Below are positions 37,565 to 50,226 of a stretch of 64,000 nt of DNA, piece after piece. The notes beneath the pieces were generated by a model. It was not told the DNA's origin, made no database searches, and saw only the letters and a program-made list of their open reading frames with translations. The stretch's first letter is position 1. Every line of letters begins with the position of its first letter. The stretch comes from Mesorhizobium loti. GTDB lineage: Bacteria > Pseudomonadota > Alphaproteobacteria > Rhizobiales > Rhizobiaceae. The position numbers and the translations under genes were made by a program. The stretch lies in assembly GCF_013170705.1 (NCBI RefSeq), contig NZ_CP033334.1, forward strand, positions 3,759,501 through 3,823,500. The letters are read 5' to 3'.

Positions 37565-37595
37565 GTTGAAGTTCATGTGATGGATGAACTTCAAC
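37565..37595 (+). terminator. 12-bp perfect hairpin after murB
   Basis: GTTGAAGTTCAT and ATGAACTTCAAC flank a 7-nt loop and begin 6 bp after the murB stop. There is no T run, so it may be a Rho-dependent or RNA-stabilising end rather than a classic terminator. It marks a likely transcriptional boundary inside the dcw cluster. Confidence 0.55.
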
Positions 37596-37628
37596 GCGTT
37601 CCCAGAACGCACAAACCGTTGCTCCGGG

Positions 37629-37807
37629 GACTCAGTGACGCGGTTTTCGCATCCATTTTCTCAGAAAGTGAATCTCTCGGAATCATAAGTACTTGCCAGT
37701 GAATCAACTCTCTGATTCTCTGCTCGAAAGCGTTTCCTGATTTGAGTCGTTCGACGCGTTACCCGCGTTTTCCGTCTGGGGGGCATCCTGCCGGGAGACT
37801 CGGACTC
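37629..37807. promoter_or_regulatory. Cluster of eight GANTC (CcrM) sites upstream of ddlB-ftsQAZ
   Basis: GANTC sites lie at 37629, 37670, 37680, 37701, 37714, 37744, 37797 and 37803, in a 179-bp stretch of the murB-ddlB gap. In random sequence of this composition fewer than one would be expected. The gap (37560-37859) contains no other gene and should carry the ddlB promoter. Adenine methylation by CcrM links replication to transcription in alphaproteobacteria, so cell-cycle control of this transcript is plausible. Confidence 0.65.
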
Positions 37808-37859
37808 AATGTTGCGGAAATCTTGGTTTTTGGTCCGCCGTGAGAGGGGATGACGGGGA

Positions 37860-38786
37860 ATGAAAAGCAAGCATGTGGCCGTCCTGCTGGGAGGTTTTTC
37901 GTCCGAGCGGCCCGTGTCCCTGTCTTCCGGAAAGGCCTGTGCCGATGCTCTGGAGAAGGAAGGCTATCAGGTGACCCGCGTCGATGTGGGGCGCGATGTC
38001 GGCTCCGTGCTTGCCGAACTCAAGCCTGACGTCGCCTTCAATGCGTTGCATGGTCCCTTCGGCGAGGATGGTACCATCCAGGGTATCCTCGAATATCTCG
38101 GCATTCCCTATACTCATTCCGGCGTGCTCGCCTCGGCGCTCGCCATGAACAAGGAGCAGGCGAAGAGGGTCGTCAAGTCGCTCGGCGTTCCCGTTGCCGA
38201 ATCGAAGGTCGCCAATCGCTTTGCCATCCAGAACAAGCACCCGATGAAGCCGCCCTATGTGATCAAGCCGGTCAGCGAGGGGTCGAGCTTCGGTGTCGTT
38301 ATCGTCTCCGAGGGGCAGTCTCATCCGCCGCAGGTCGTTGGGTCGTCCGAGTGGAAATATGGCGATACCGTCATGGTCGAGCGCTATATCCATGGGCGGG
38401 AGCTGACCTGCGCCGTCATGGGTGACGTGGCGCTTGGTGTCTGCGAGATCATTCCGACGGGGCATTCCTTCTACGATTACGATTCAAAATATGTCGCGGG
38501 CGGATCAAAACACGAATGCCCCGCAAAAGTTTCACCGAATATTTACCAAAAAATACAGACACTGGCGCTCAAGGCTCACCAAGCTGTCGGCTGTCGGGGC
38601 GTTTCCCGGTCGGACTTCCGTTATGACGATCGTCACTCCGAAAATGGCGAGGTTGTATGGCTCGAGGTCAACACTCAGCCGGGCATGACGCCGACGTCTT
38701 TGGTGCCTGAAATCGCAGCCCATGCCGGGCATTCGTTTGGTGAATTGTTGAGTTGGATGGTGGAGGACGCTTCGTGTCTGCGTTGA
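37860..38786 (+). CDS. ddlB: D-alanine-D-alanine ligase
   Basis: ATP-grasp ligase of 308 residues making D-Ala-D-Ala for the pentapeptide. It starts [21 protein letters not shown] and includes [35 protein letters not shown], the ATP-binding [29 protein letters not shown] and [17 protein letters not shown]. It sits after the GANTC-rich gap and overlaps ftsQ by 13 nt. Confidence 0.97.
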   Translation: MKSKHVAVLLGGFSSERPVSLSSGKACADALEKEGYQVTRVDVGRDVGSVLAELKPDVAFNALHGPFGEDGTIQGILEYLGIPYTHSGVLASALAMNKEQAKRVVKSLGVPVAESKVANRFAIQNKHPMKPPYVIKPVSEGSSFGVVIVSEGQSHPPQVVGSSEWKYGDTVMVERYIHGRELTCAVMGDVALGVCEIIPTGHSFYDYDSKYVAGGSKHECPAKVSPNIYQKIQTLALKAHQAVGCRGVSRSDFRYDDRHSENGEVVWLEVNTQPGMTPTSLVPEIAAHAGHSFGELLSWMVEDASCLR

Positions 38787-39715
38787 AATGGGGACAAGGC
38801 AAGGAGAGGGGCGCGGCTGGGCCGTCGCTGTTCGGCTTGTCGCTGTCATCGGGCCATTTCGTGCTGCCGCGCGTGCTTCGCCGCCCGGTGCGCATCCTGG
38901 CGCGCCTTGGTGACGGTGAATTCGAGGCGCCGCGTTTCTCCGCGGCGATGATGTCGGCGGTGCTGCTCGCTTCGAGTGGCGCCTATGGCGCCTATCTCGG
39001 CGGCCACGCAGATGGCATCATCCAGAGCATCACTGCCCGCACCGGCTTTGCCGTCGATCAAGTCAAGGTGGTCGGCAATCGCCAGACCTCCGAGATCGAC
39101 ATTCTCGACAGGCTCGAACTTGATGGCTGGACGTCGCTGATCGGCTTCGATGCCGAGGCCGCGCGCGAGCGCATTTCCGGCCTGCCCTGGATCGAGATGG
39201 CGGCGGTGCGCAAGGTCTACCCGCATACGCTGGAAGTGCGCGTCGAGGAACGCGAGGCCTTCGCGCTCTGGCAGCAGGGCAACGATCTCTCGGTCATCGA
39301 GAGGGATGGTGCCGTCATCGCGCCGTTCTCCGGCGGCAAGCAGGTGCTGCTGCCGCTGCTGATCGGCGAGGGCGCGCCGGCCAAGGCGCCCGACTTCCTG
39401 GCCAAGATCGAGAAATATCCCGACTTCGCGAGCCGCGTGAAAGGCTATATCCGCGTCGGCGACCGGCGCTGGGACCTGAAGCTGGACAATGGTATCACGG
39501 TCAAGCTGCCCGAGAATGACGAGGACCAGGCGCTCGCCGAACTGATCAAGATGGATCATGACAAGGGGCTGCTGTCGCGCGACATTGCCGCAGTCGACAT
39601 GCGGCTCACCGACCGGCTGGTCGTCGAGCTGACGCCCGAGGCGGCGACTCAGCGCGAGGCCGCCCTCAACGAGAAGCCGAAAACCCTCAAGCGCAAGCCG
39701 GAGACGAAGATATGA
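38774..39715 (+). CDS. ftsQ: Cell division protein FtsQ
   Basis: Bitopic divisome scaffold of 313 residues. I chose GTG 38774, which has GGAGG eight bases upstream, inside the end of ddlB; a TTG seven codons earlier has no RBS. There is a basic N-terminus, one membrane segment (about residues 55-80, [21 protein letters not shown]), a POTRA domain ([48 protein letters not shown]) and a beta domain ([28 protein letters not shown]). It overlaps ftsA by 4 bp. Confidence 0.94.
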   Translation: MSALKWGQGKERGAAGPSLFGLSLSSGHFVLPRVLRRPVRILARLGDGEFEAPRFSAAMMSAVLLASSGAYGAYLGGHADGIIQSITARTGFAVDQVKVVGNRQTSEIDILDRLELDGWTSLIGFDAEAARERISGLPWIEMAAVRKVYPHTLEVRVEEREAFALWQQGNDLSVIERDGAVIAPFSGGKQVLLPLLIGEGAPAKAPDFLAKIEKYPDFASRVKGYIRVGDRRWDLKLDNGITVKLPENDEDQALAELIKMDHDKGLLSRDIAAVDMRLTDRLVVELTPEAATQREAALNEKPKTLKRKPETKI

Positions 39716-41019
39716 GCTGGCTTGGCGGTTCTGGCGATGCCTCGTCGCGCCGGTCCGGCACCCTCACGGTGCTGGACGTCGGCTCGAACAAGGTCTGCTG
39801 CATGGTGGCCAAGCTCAAGCCGAACGATGACGGCAAGCTCTTGCGCGGCCGCTCGCACCGTATCCAGGTGATCGGCATCGGCCACCAGAAGTCGCAAGGC
39901 GTGAAGTCAGGCGTGGTCGTCGATCTCGACCGGGCCGAGCATGCCATCCGGCTGTCGGTGGATGCCGCCGAGCGCATGGCGGGACTGACGGTCGATTCGC
40001 TCATCGTCAACATGACCGCCGGCCGGCTGAAGAGCGAAGCTTTCTCCGCGACCATCAATCTCGGCGGCCATGAGGCGGATGAGGCCGACATCAAGCGGGT
40101 GCTCGGCGCCGGCGCCAAGCAGGCGCTCAAGGCCGAGCGCGAGGTGATCCATTCGTTGCCCGTCGGCTTCTCTCTGGATGCCGAACGCGGGGTGCGCGAT
40201 CCGCGCGGCATGGTCGGCGACGCGCTCGGCGTCGACATGCATGTGCTGACGGGGGACGCGGCACCAATGCGCAATCTCGAGCTCTCCATCAACCGCTCGC
40301 ATCTGTCGGTCGAGCGCATGGTGGCGACGCCCTATGCCAGCGGACTGGCGGCGCTCGTCGATGACGAGCTGGAGCTGGGTGCTGCCTGCATCGACATGGG
40401 CGGCGGCACGACCACGATCTCGGTGTTTTCGGAAGGCAAGTTCGTCCATGGCGATGCCATCGCGATCGGTGGCAACCACGTCACGCTCGACATGGCCAAG
40501 GGGCTCTCGACCTCGCTCGATGCCGCCGAGCGGCTCAAGGTGATGCATGGTTCGGCGTTGCCGGGCAGCGCCGACGACCGCGACCTGGTCTCGATCCAGC
40601 CGATCGGCGATGACGGCGACGTGCCGCTGCAGATACCGCGTTCGGTGATGACGCGCATCGTGCGCGCCCGCATCGACGAGACGCTCGAATTGCTGCGCGA
40701 CCGGCTGAACAAATCCGGCTACGGCAATGCGGTCGGCAAGCGCGTCGTGCTTACCGGCGGCGCCAGCCAGCTGGCCGGCCTGCCGGAAGCGGCGCGCCGC
40801 ATCCTGGGGCGCAATGTGCGCATCGGCCGTCCGCTCGGCGTGGCGGGCCTGCCCGAAGCGGCGAAGGGGCCGGCGTTCTCGGCCGCCGTCGGGCTTCTGA
40901 TCTATCCGCAGATGGCGAGTTTCGAGAGCCATCCGGCGAAAGGCATTTCCGGTCTCAGGATGACTGGAACGGGTGGAAAACTGCATCGCATGAGTCAGTG
41001 GTTGAGAGACAGTTTCTAA
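39712..41019 (+). CDS. ftsA: Cell division protein FtsA
   Basis: Actin-like membrane tether of FtsZ, 435 residues. It shows the phosphate-1 motif TVLDVGSNKVCCMVA, the 1C subdomain around VIHSLPVGFSLD, phosphate-2 CIDMGGGTTTISVF, adenosine-binding VVLTGGASQLAGL, and a C-terminal amphipathic helix (MSQWLRDSF) for membrane targeting. It overlaps ftsQ (ATGA) and precedes ftsZ by 66 bp. Confidence 0.97.
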   Translation: MSWLGGSGDASSRRSGTLTVLDVGSNKVCCMVAKLKPNDDGKLLRGRSHRIQVIGIGHQKSQGVKSGVVVDLDRAEHAIRLSVDAAERMAGLTVDSLIVNMTAGRLKSEAFSATINLGGHEADEADIKRVLGAGAKQALKAEREVIHSLPVGFSLDAERGVRDPRGMVGDALGVDMHVLTGDAAPMRNLELSINRSHLSVERMVATPYASGLAALVDDELELGAACIDMGGGTTTISVFSEGKFVHGDAIAIGGNHVTLDMAKGLSTSLDAAERLKVMHGSALPGSADDRDLVSIQPIGDDGDVPLQIPRSVMTRIVRARIDETLELLRDRLNKSGYGNAVGKRVVLTGGASQLAGLPEAARRILGRNVRIGRPLGVAGLPEAAKGPAFSAAVGLLIYPQMASFESHPAKGISGLRMTGTGGKLHRMSQWLRDSF

Positions 41020-41085
41020 TTGACGGGGACAGCCCCATAGGCGGCCGCGGCGGCGAAGCGGCGTGAAAGGCAAAGGACGGAGACA

Positions 41086-42774
41086 ATGACCATCAATCTG
41101 CAGAAGCCGGACATCACCGAGCTTAAGCCGCGCATCACCGTGTTCGGTGTGGGCGGCGGCGGCGGCAATGCCGTGAACAACATGATCACCGCGGGCTTGC
41201 GCGGTGTCGAGTTCGTCGTGGCCAACACCGACGCGCAGGCGCTGACCATGTCGAAGGCCGACCGGCTGATCCAGCTTGGCGCGCATGTCACCGAAGGCCT
41301 CGGCGCCGGCTCGCAGCCGGAAGTCGGTCGCGCGGCGGCGGAAGAATGCATCGACGAGATCATCGATCACCTGTCCAACACCCATATGTGCTTCGTCACC
41401 GCCGGCATGGGCGGCGGCACCGGCACCGGTGCTGCTCCGGTTGTTGCCCGCGCCGCGCGCGAGAAGGGTATCCTCACCGTCGGCGTCGTCACCAAGCCGT
41501 TCCACTTCGAGGGCCAGCGCCGCATGAAGACGGCCGACATGGGCATCGAGGAACTGCAGAAATGCGTCGACACGCTGATCGTCATCCCCAACCAGAACCT
41601 GTTCCGGCTGGCCAATGACAAGACCACCTTCGCCGATGCCTTCGCCATGGCCGACCAGGTGCTCTATTCCGGTGTTGCCTGCATCACCGACCTGATGGTC
41701 AAGGAAGGCCTGATCAACCTCGACTTCGCCGACGTGCGCTCGGTGATGCGCGAGATGGGCAAGGCGATGATGGGCACCGGCGAGGCTTCGGGCGAGGGCC
41801 GCGCGATGGCCGCCGCCGAAGCCGCGATCGCCAACCCGCTGCTCGACGAGACCTCGATGAAGGGCGCCAAGGGCCTGCTGATCTCGATCACCGGCGGCCG
41901 CGACCTGACCCTGTTCGAAGTCGACGAAGCGGCGACCCGCATCCGCGAGGAAGTCGACCAAGACGCCAACATCATCCTGGGCGCCACCTTCGACGAGGAA
42001 CTCGAAGGCGTCATCCGAGTCTCGGTCGTCGCCACCGGCATCGACAAGTCGGCGGCTGAAATTGCAGCCGCGCCGATCTCGATCCGTACGGCGCCGCAGA
42101 AGCCGGCCGCCCGTCCGGCCGTGGCCGCGGTGGAAAGCCGCCCGGCACCGGTCCAGCAGCCTGTCTATGAGCCGCGTGCCGCCGACCCGGTCGCCGAGGC
42201 CATCCAGCTGGCCGAGGCGAACGCCGCGGCCATGGCGCAGGCTCGCCCGGCCCCGGTCGCCCATGCGGATGATTTCCGCCCGCAGAGCAAGATCTTCCAG
42301 GCGCCCCCGGCACAGCCGCAGCCCATGCCGCAGCCGGTCGTCCAGCAGATGATGCAGCCGGCCCCGCAGCCGCGCGAAATACTGCGTGAGGTCCCGCAGC
42401 CGGTGGCGATGGCGCCGCAGCGCATGCCGCGCGTCGAGGACTTCCCGCCGGTGGTCAAGGCCGAGGTGGACGCCAAGAGCCGTCCGGCGGACCACGAGAA
42501 CAACAGCGGACCGATGGGTCTGTTGAAGCGCCTGACCAATGGCCTGACCCGCCGCGAAGAGGAGCCGGCACGGCTGCAGCCAGCCCAGCCGCGCGAGCCC
42601 AAGCTGCGCCAGGCGGCTCCCGAAGTGCGCCGTCTTGCCAGCCAGGACGCGCAGCTCTACGCGCCGCGCCGCGGCCAGCTGGATGACCAGGGCCGCCTGA
42701 CGCCGCAGACCAGGGCGACTCAGGACGACGATCAGCTGGAGATTCCGGCGTTCCTGCGCCGCCAGGCCAACTGA
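41086..42774 (+). CDS. ftsZ: Cell division GTPase FtsZ with long C-terminal linker
   Basis: Tubulin-like GTPase that forms the Z ring. It is 562 residues, against about 380 in E. coli. The GTPase domain has [22 protein letters not shown], the signature [11 protein letters not shown] and the T7 loop NLDFADVR. After about residue 325 comes a roughly 220-residue Pro/Gln/Ala-rich linker ([20 protein letters not shown]), ending in the conserved peptide [14 protein letters not shown] that binds FtsA. A long linker is normal in rhizobial FtsZ. A very strong hairpin follows. Confidence 0.98.
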   Translation: MTINLQKPDITELKPRITVFGVGGGGGNAVNNMITAGLRGVEFVVANTDAQALTMSKADRLIQLGAHVTEGLGAGSQPEVGRAAAEECIDEIIDHLSNTHMCFVTAGMGGGTGTGAAPVVARAAREKGILTVGVVTKPFHFEGQRRMKTADMGIEELQKCVDTLIVIPNQNLFRLANDKTTFADAFAMADQVLYSGVACITDLMVKEGLINLDFADVRSVMREMGKAMMGTGEASGEGRAMAAAEAAIANPLLDETSMKGAKGLLISITGGRDLTLFEVDEAATRIREEVDQDANIILGATFDEELEGVIRVSVVATGIDKSAAEIAAAPISIRTAPQKPAARPAVAAVESRPAPVQQPVYEPRAADPVAEAIQLAEANAAAMAQARPAPVAHADDFRPQSKIFQAPPAQPQPMPQPVVQQMMQPAPQPREILREVPQPVAMAPQRMPRVEDFPPVVKAEVDAKSRPADHENNSGPMGLLKRLTNGLTRREEEPARLQPAQPREPKLRQAAPEVRRLASQDAQLYAPRRGQLDDQGRLTPQTRATQDDDQLEIPAFLRRQAN

Positions 42775-42797
42775 ACCGTTAACGGACTGTAACAATC

Positions 42798-42838
42798 GTT
42801 AACAGGCAAGCAAGGAATTGCTTGCCTGTTAACGTTTT
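42798..42838 (+). terminator. 16-bp perfect hairpin terminator after ftsZ
   Basis: GTTAACAGGCAAGCAA (42798-42813) and its exact complement (42818-42833) flank a GGAA loop and are followed by GTTTTAA. It ends the dcw transcript. lpxC therefore needs its own promoter in the following 220 bp. Confidence 0.88.
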
Positions 42839-43054
42839 AAATGCTGTAAAATCAATCGGTTATGGCTCCGTACATGTTCCAGTTCGCGGTTACAAAGAGT
42901 AAGAAACCGTGATTTGGAGTCTCCCGACCGGGACATTATCTTCGCTGCCTACCATAGTCGGTCTGCCGGGATTTCGGGGAAGTGGCCCTGCCTGCCGATT
43001 TCACAAGAGCCGCGCCCTCGGGCTGGAGAAGCGGACCTAGGCATTTTCGGGCTT

Positions 43055-44005
43055 ATGGGGATTGTCTTGCACGACTACCAGACGACAGTGAAGACGCGCG
43101 CGTCGCTTACAGGCACCGGCGTTCACAGCGGCAAAGAAGTTTCCATCAGTTTCCTGCCCGCGGATGCCGATACCGGCATCGTGTTCCAGCTGATCGGTGG
43201 AGAAGGGCAGGGCCGCGAGTTCCGTGCTCTGTTTTCCGAGATCGGCGCCACCGACCTTTGCACCATGCTTGGCGATCCCTCGGGCGAGCATATCGCCACT
43301 GTCGAGCACATCATGGCCGCGCTGCTCGGGCTCGGCATCGACAATGTCCTCATCGAAATCGATGGCCACGAGGTTCCGATCCTCGATGGCAGCGCCATCG
43401 CCTTCGTGGAAGCCATAGACCAGGCGGGCATCGAGACGTTGCAGGTCAAGCGGCGCTACATCAGGGTCGTCAAGCCGGTCCGCATCGAGAACGGTGCATC
43501 CTGGGCCGAGTTCAGGCCCTATGACGGCACCCGCTTCGAGATCGAGATCGATTTCGAAAGCCCGGCCATCGGCCGCCAGCTCTTCGCCTCGGATATCAAT
43601 GCGGACATTTTCCGCCGTGATATCGCGCGCGCGCGCACCTTCGGCTTCATGAAGGATGTCGAACGGCTGTGGGCCGCCGGCTATGCGCTTGGCTCGTCGC
43701 TCGAGAACTCGCTGGTGATCGGCGACGACAACCGGGTCATCAACATGGGCGGCCTGCGTTATCCCAACGAATTCGTGCGTCACAAGACGCTCGACGCCAT
43801 GGGCGACCTGGCGCTGGCCGGAGCCCGTTTCATAGGCTGTTTCCGCTCCTATCGCGGCGGCCACAGGCTGAACGCGGCCGCGCTGCGCCGCCTGCTGTCG
43901 GACCGCACGGCCTTCGAGATCGTCGAGACCACACGCCGCGAGCGTGGCCGCGCGGCGGAGATGAGCGCCGTCAATGCGCCGCTCTACGCGCCCTGGATGA
44001 TCTGA
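43055..44005 (+). CDS. lpxC: UDP-3-O-acyl-GlcNAc deacetylase LpxC
   Basis: Zinc deacetylase catalysing the committed step of lipid A synthesis, 316 residues. It shows TGTGVHSGKEV, the zinc histidine in TVEHIMAALLGLGIDN, ILDGSA, ARTFGFMKDVERL, and the second zinc region RHKTLDAMGDLALAG. The ATG at 43055 (MGIVLHDYQTT) fits the family N-terminus; the open frame upstream is non-homologous. Confidence 0.96.
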   Translation: MGIVLHDYQTTVKTRASLTGTGVHSGKEVSISFLPADADTGIVFQLIGGEGQGREFRALFSEIGATDLCTMLGDPSGEHIATVEHIMAALLGLGIDNVLIEIDGHEVPILDGSAIAFVEAIDQAGIETLQVKRRYIRVVKPVRIENGASWAEFRPYDGTRFEIEIDFESPAIGRQLFASDINADIFRRDIARARTFGFMKDVERLWAAGYALGSSLENSLVIGDDNRVINMGGLRYPNEFVRHKTLDAMGDLALAGARFIGCFRSYRGGHRLNAAALRRLLSDRTAFEIVETTRRERGRAAEMSAVNAPLYAPWMI

Positions 44006-44183
44006 GTCCCGCGACGTTTTCGCCCCGATGACGGGGGAGCCGAGTGTTGCAGGAATGCATCACCAGCAGGCGAAATTGCAGGGACGTCTCGGCGCAGGCC
44101 GGCCGCCACAAAAATGCGCGATTGGCTAGACATAGCGTTGCCGGGCAAGGCGGTTATGGTTTATGGCTGCTGCCGTCGATTAG

Positions 44184-44230
44184 TGCATGTCGCTCAAAAG
44201 TGGGGACCAATTTTGGGACAGCAGCATGCA
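44184..44230. repeat. 47-bp intergenic repeat (family R1, inverted copy)
   Basis: It begins TGCATGTCGCTCAAAAGTGG and ends TTTTGGGACAGCAGCATGCA. This is the R1 element in opposite orientation to the copy at 10551, with TGCATG/CATGCA ends. It lies 40 bp before bamD. Confidence 0.75.
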
Positions 44231-44269
44231 AGAGGCATTAAAATAACGCCGAAAGGGCGCAATCCAATC

Positions 44270-45139
44270 ATGTTCTTCAAGCGAGTCGGTCAATCGAAAG
44301 CGCCCCAGCGGTCTGTTCTCCTGGCGCTTTCGCTGGTTGTTCCATCGCTCTTCCTGTCGGCCTGCATGTCGTCGGAGAAAGACATCGACCTGTCGACCTA
44401 TGTCGACCAGACCGAGCCGGCCGACGTCCTCTACAATCAGGGCCTCGCCAACATGAACGCGGGGCGCCTGGATGAGGCGAGCAAGAAGTTCGACGCCGTC
44501 GATCGCCAGCATCCTTATTCGGAATGGGCCCGTAAATCGATGGTCATGGGCGCTTTCGCCGACTATCGAAAGGGCAGCTACGACGACGCTATTTCGTCGG
44601 CCAAGCGCTATCTGGCGCTTTATCCGTCCACCGATGACGCGCCCTATGCGCAGTACATCATCGGCCTGAGCTACTATCGCCAGATCAAGGACGTGACGCA
44701 GGATCAAAAGGAAGCACGCCAGACCCTGCAGACGATGCAGGATCTCGTGACGCGCTGGCCGAATTCGGAATATGTCGACGACGCCAAGGAGAAGATGCGC
44801 TTCGCCAACGACCAGCTCGCCGGCAAGGAAATGCAGATCGGGCGCTATTATCTGGAGCGCCGTGAATACATCGCCGCCGTCAAGCGCTTCCGCACCGTGG
44901 TGGAGAACTATTCCAACACGCGCCATGTCGAGGAAGCACTCGCCCGCCTGACCGAAAGCTATTACGCGATGGGGCTGACCTCGGAGGCCCAGACGGCAGC
45001 CGCCGTGCTCGGCACCAACTATCCCGACAGCCCATGGTACAAGGATTCCTACAAGCTCCTGCAGAGCAACGGACTGGCGCCGCGCGAGAATGCCGGATCG
45101 TGGATATCCAAGGCCGGAAAGCTGATCACCGGCGCCTGA
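44270..45139 (+). CDS. bamD: Outer membrane assembly lipoprotein BamD
   Basis: TPR lipoprotein of the BAM complex inserting beta-barrel proteins, 289 residues. The signal peptide has lipobox LFLSAC, with the lipidated cysteine near residue 32, followed by TPR repeats: [50 protein letters not shown], and a third around [21 protein letters not shown]. The start at 44270 was chosen to place the signal peptide at the N-terminus; the frame is open further upstream through the R1 repeat. Confidence 0.95.
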   Translation: MFFKRVGQSKAPQRSVLLALSLVVPSLFLSACMSSEKDIDLSTYVDQTEPADVLYNQGLANMNAGRLDEASKKFDAVDRQHPYSEWARKSMVMGAFADYRKGSYDDAISSAKRYLALYPSTDDAPYAQYIIGLSYYRQIKDVTQDQKEARQTLQTMQDLVTRWPNSEYVDDAKEKMRFANDQLAGKEMQIGRYYLERREYIAAVKRFRTVVENYSNTRHVEEALARLTESYYAMGLTSEAQTAAAVLGTNYPDSPWYKDSYKLLQSNGLAPRENAGSWISKAGKLITGA

Positions 45140-45144
45140 TACTG

Positions 45145-45242
45145 GAGCGGTTCGCCGATTAACGGAGACGGCGACCCGCTCTATCTCTTTGTTTTTGACG
45201 CAATTCCCCGTTTCACACTTTTCTTGGAATTGCTCTAGAGCG
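45145..45242. repeat. Intergenic palindromic repeat family R3, first copy
   Basis: It contains GAGCGGTTCGCCGATTAACG, CGCTCTATCTCTTTG and a GCAATTCC / GGAATTGC inverted pair. It aligns with the segment at 45355-45436, so the 308-bp bamD-recN gap is mostly repeat DNA. Between them (45243-45354) is a GC-rich stretch with small inverted repeats (GCGC...GCGC, GGATTGATCC). Confidence 0.75.
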
Positions 45243-45354
45243 CGTCGCGGCGAAGCGCATTTTCGGATTGATCCGACGCTGAAACAAAAAGATAGTGCGG
45301 CGCTGCGACTCCGGTTGGTCGCGTGCCGCTCCACGGGCGGTTCTGTGGTTTGAT

Positions 45355-45436
45355 TGAGCCGCTGAACCGTTCTATCTCTTGTTGACGCGATTCCGGACGG
45401 AAAGCCGTTACGCACTTTTCCTGGAATTGCTTGAGG
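45355..45436. repeat. Intergenic palindromic repeat family R3, second copy
   Basis: It shares the ordered blocks of the first copy: GAGCCGCTGAACCG, TTCTATCTCTTGTT, GACGCGATTCCGGACGG, CACTTTTCCTGGAATTGCTT. It ends 11 bp before the recN start, so it forms most of the recN leader. Confidence 0.75.
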
Positions 45437-45447
45437 TCCGGGTTCTG

Positions 45448-47121
45448 ATGCTTTCCAGACTGTCGATCCGCGATATCGTCCTGATCGAGAAGCTGGATAT
45501 CGACTTCCAGCCGGGCCTTTCCGTGCTGACGGGCGAAACCGGCGCCGGCAAATCCATCCTGCTCGATGCCCTGTCGCTGGCGCTTGGCGCGCGTGGCGAC
45601 GCCTCGCTGGTGCGCCATGGCGCGGCACAAGGCCAGGTCATTGCCGTGTTCGATGTGCCGCGAAACCATCCGGTGCGCGCGCTGCTCGTCGAAAACGCCA
45701 TCGAGGATGACGGCGACATCATCCTGCGCCGCGTGCAGACGGCGGACGGCCGCACCCGCGTCTTCGTCAACGACCAGCCATCCAGCGTGACCCTGATGCG
45801 CGATGTCGGCCGCGCGCTGGTCGAAATCCACGGCCAGCACGATGAGCGCGCCTTGGTCGATCCCGGAGCGCACCGGGATGTGCTCGACGCCTTCGGCGGC
45901 CATCTTGGCGCGGTTCGGTCGACCGGCGAGGCCTGGCGGCACTGGCGCGGCTGCGAGCAGGAACTTACGCGCCACCGCGCCAAGGTGGCGGCGGCGGCCC
46001 GCGAGGCCGACTATCTGCGCGCCGCGGTCGCGGAACTGACCAGGCTCGATCCGCAGCCCGGCGAGGAAACGGAACTTGCCGAACTGCGCGCCCACATGAT
46101 GCGCGCCGAGAAGATCGCTTCCGAAATCCATGATGCGCAGGATGTGCTGTCCGGTCCGTCGTCACCCTTGCCGCAACTCGCCAGCCTGCTGAGGCGCCTG
46201 CAGCGCAAGGCGACGGAGGCGCCGGGCCTGCTCGAGGACGTGGTCAAGTCGCTCGACGAAGCCATGTTGTCTCTCGACGCGGCACAGTCTGGCGTCGAGG
46301 CAGCACTTCGAGCCACCGAATATGACCCGCAGCGACTGGAGAAGGCGGAGGAACGGCTGTTTTCGCTGCGCGCGGCTTCACGCAAGCACAGCGTTGCGGT
46401 CGACGATCTGGCGCAATTGCGCGACACGATGGTGGCGGACCTCGCCGATCTCGACGCTGGCGAGGAGCGGCTGCATGGGCTGGAAAAGCAGGCCGCCGCG
46501 GCGCGTGAAGCCTATGACATCGCCGCCGCGCAGCTTTCCTCGCTTCGTCACGCGGCGGCCGTTGGCCTGACCAAGGCCGTGATGGCCGAATTGCCCGCGC
46601 TGAAGCTCGAACGCGCAGCCTTCATCGTCGAGATGAAGAGCGAGGCCGAGACCCGCATGGAAGAGGGCATAGACCAGATCGAGTTCTGGGTGCGCACCAA
46701 TCCCGGCACGCGGCCCGGGCCGATGATGAAGGTGGCGTCCGGCGGCGAGCTGTCGCGCTTCCTGCTGGCGTTGAAGGTGGCGCTGGCCGACCGTGGCTCG
46801 GCGCCGACACTGGTTTTCGACGAAATCGACACCGGCGTCGGTGGCGCCGTGGCAGACGCCATCGGCCAGAGGCTGGCGCGGCTGTCGAAGCGCGTGCAGG
46901 TGCTGTCGGTGACCCACGCGCCGCAGGTGGCGGCGCGCGCGGCGACGCATTTCCTGATCTCCAAATCGGGCGGCGCCGATCGTGTGGCGACCGGCATCGC
47001 CGAGATGGACAGGACGGCACGGCAGGAAGAGATCGCCCGCATGCTGGCCGGCGCAACGATCACCGACGAGGCACGCGCGGCCGCCGAGCGGCTGCTGCGC
47101 GAAAACACAAACGCGGCGTAA
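45448..47121 (+). CDS. recN: DNA repair ATPase RecN
   Basis: SMC-like protein in double-strand break repair, 557 residues. It begins MLSRLSIRDIVLIEKLDIDF, with Walker A GETGAGKSILLDAL (near 30-43). It has coiled-coil arms in the middle, then the ABC signature ASGGELSRFLLAL and Walker B TLVFDEIDTGVGG near the C-terminus. The ATG at 45448 follows directly after a palindromic repeat; 23 upstream in-frame codons lie within that repeat and are not conserved. Confidence 0.96.
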   Translation: MLSRLSIRDIVLIEKLDIDFQPGLSVLTGETGAGKSILLDALSLALGARGDASLVRHGAAQGQVIAVFDVPRNHPVRALLVENAIEDDGDIILRRVQTADGRTRVFVNDQPSSVTLMRDVGRALVEIHGQHDERALVDPGAHRDVLDAFGGHLGAVRSTGEAWRHWRGCEQELTRHRAKVAAAAREADYLRAAVAELTRLDPQPGEETELAELRAHMMRAEKIASEIHDAQDVLSGPSSPLPQLASLLRRLQRKATEAPGLLEDVVKSLDEAMLSLDAAQSGVEAALRATEYDPQRLEKAEERLFSLRAASRKHSVAVDDLAQLRDTMVADLADLDAGEERLHGLEKQAAAAREAYDIAAAQLSSLRHAAAVGLTKAVMAELPALKLERAAFIVEMKSEAETRMEEGIDQIEFWVRTNPGTRPGPMMKVASGGELSRFLLALKVALADRGSAPTLVFDEIDTGVGGAVADAIGQRLARLSKRVQVLSVTHAPQVAARAATHFLISKSGGADRVATGIAEMDRTARQEEIARMLAGATITDEARAAAERLLRENTNAA

Positions 47122-49436
<2,315 letters not shown>

Positions 49437-49437
<1 letters not shown>

Positions 49438-50129
49438 TGGACGGAGCGTTCAAAGGGTTCGGCCCGAAGGCCATTCCGTTCCTGAAGGCACTGGATTTCC
49501 ATCAGAGCCGGGAGTGGTTCCTGGAAAACCGCGATTTGTTCGAACAGGAACTGCGCGATCCCCTGGGCGATCTCGTCGACACGCTGACGCAGCGTTTCGC
49601 CGATGCCGGACTTGGCCTGCGCGGCGACCGCAAGAAATCGCTGTTCCGCATCAATCGCGATGTGCGCTTCGCCAAGGACAAACGGCCCTACAACCGGCAT
49701 GTCTCGGCCATCCTGTCACCGGACGGCACCAAGATGTCGCAAGGCGTCTTTTATGTTCATATCGGGCTGGAGCGTTGTTTTGCCGACGTCGCCTGGTGGA
49801 ACCCGGAGCCGGCCTTGCTGCTCGCCATGCGCAAGGCGATCGCAACGCGGCCGGATACATTTCGCGGCCTGGCGGCCGCCTTGAAGAAGGACCGGCTTGG
49901 GCTGGAGGCGGAGGGTCGCATGAAGCGGACGCCGCGCGGCTTCGAGCATATAAGCGATCCCGATTTGGCCGAGGCCATCCGCAACCGGCATTTCGTGGTC
50001 CAGCACGTCATCGATCCAGCGGGAATCCATACGTCCGCGCTGGTCGAGGAACTCGTCGATTTCGTCATGCGTTCCAAGCCGCTGCTCGACTGGGGCAGGG
50101 AGATAGAGGGTGGCGCGGCGAAAGACTGA
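49437..50129 (+). CDS. DUF2461 / TIGR02453 family protein
   Basis: A 230-residue cytoplasmic protein of the DUF2461 family, function unknown. Recognisable features are FLKALDFHQSREWFLENRDLFE near the N-terminus, FRINRDVRFAKDKRPYNRHVSA, GVFYVHIG and MKRTPRGFE. The ATG overlaps the ligA stop by one base (TGATG), so it is probably cotranscribed with ligA. Confidence 0.85.
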
Positions 50130-50226
50130 TCCCGCGGTGACGATCATTTCCGCTGATCGTTTGGCTCAAGCGAATTCGTGTGACAAGGCACGGAGTGCCA
50201 CCTACATACCGCCACTCCTTGTTGTT

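Noticed and set aside
39907..42795. A 962-codon open frame antisense to ftsA and ftsZ
   Set aside because: Long antisense frames are common in G+C-rich DNA. The sense frames are certain (FtsA, FtsZ), and the antisense product has Arg/His-rich composition without any domain.
42775..42850. CtrA boxes (TTAA-N7-TTAAC) after ftsZ
   Set aside because: Several TTAAC motifs occur, but they are part of the terminator stem or miss the right spacing; only a half match was found.
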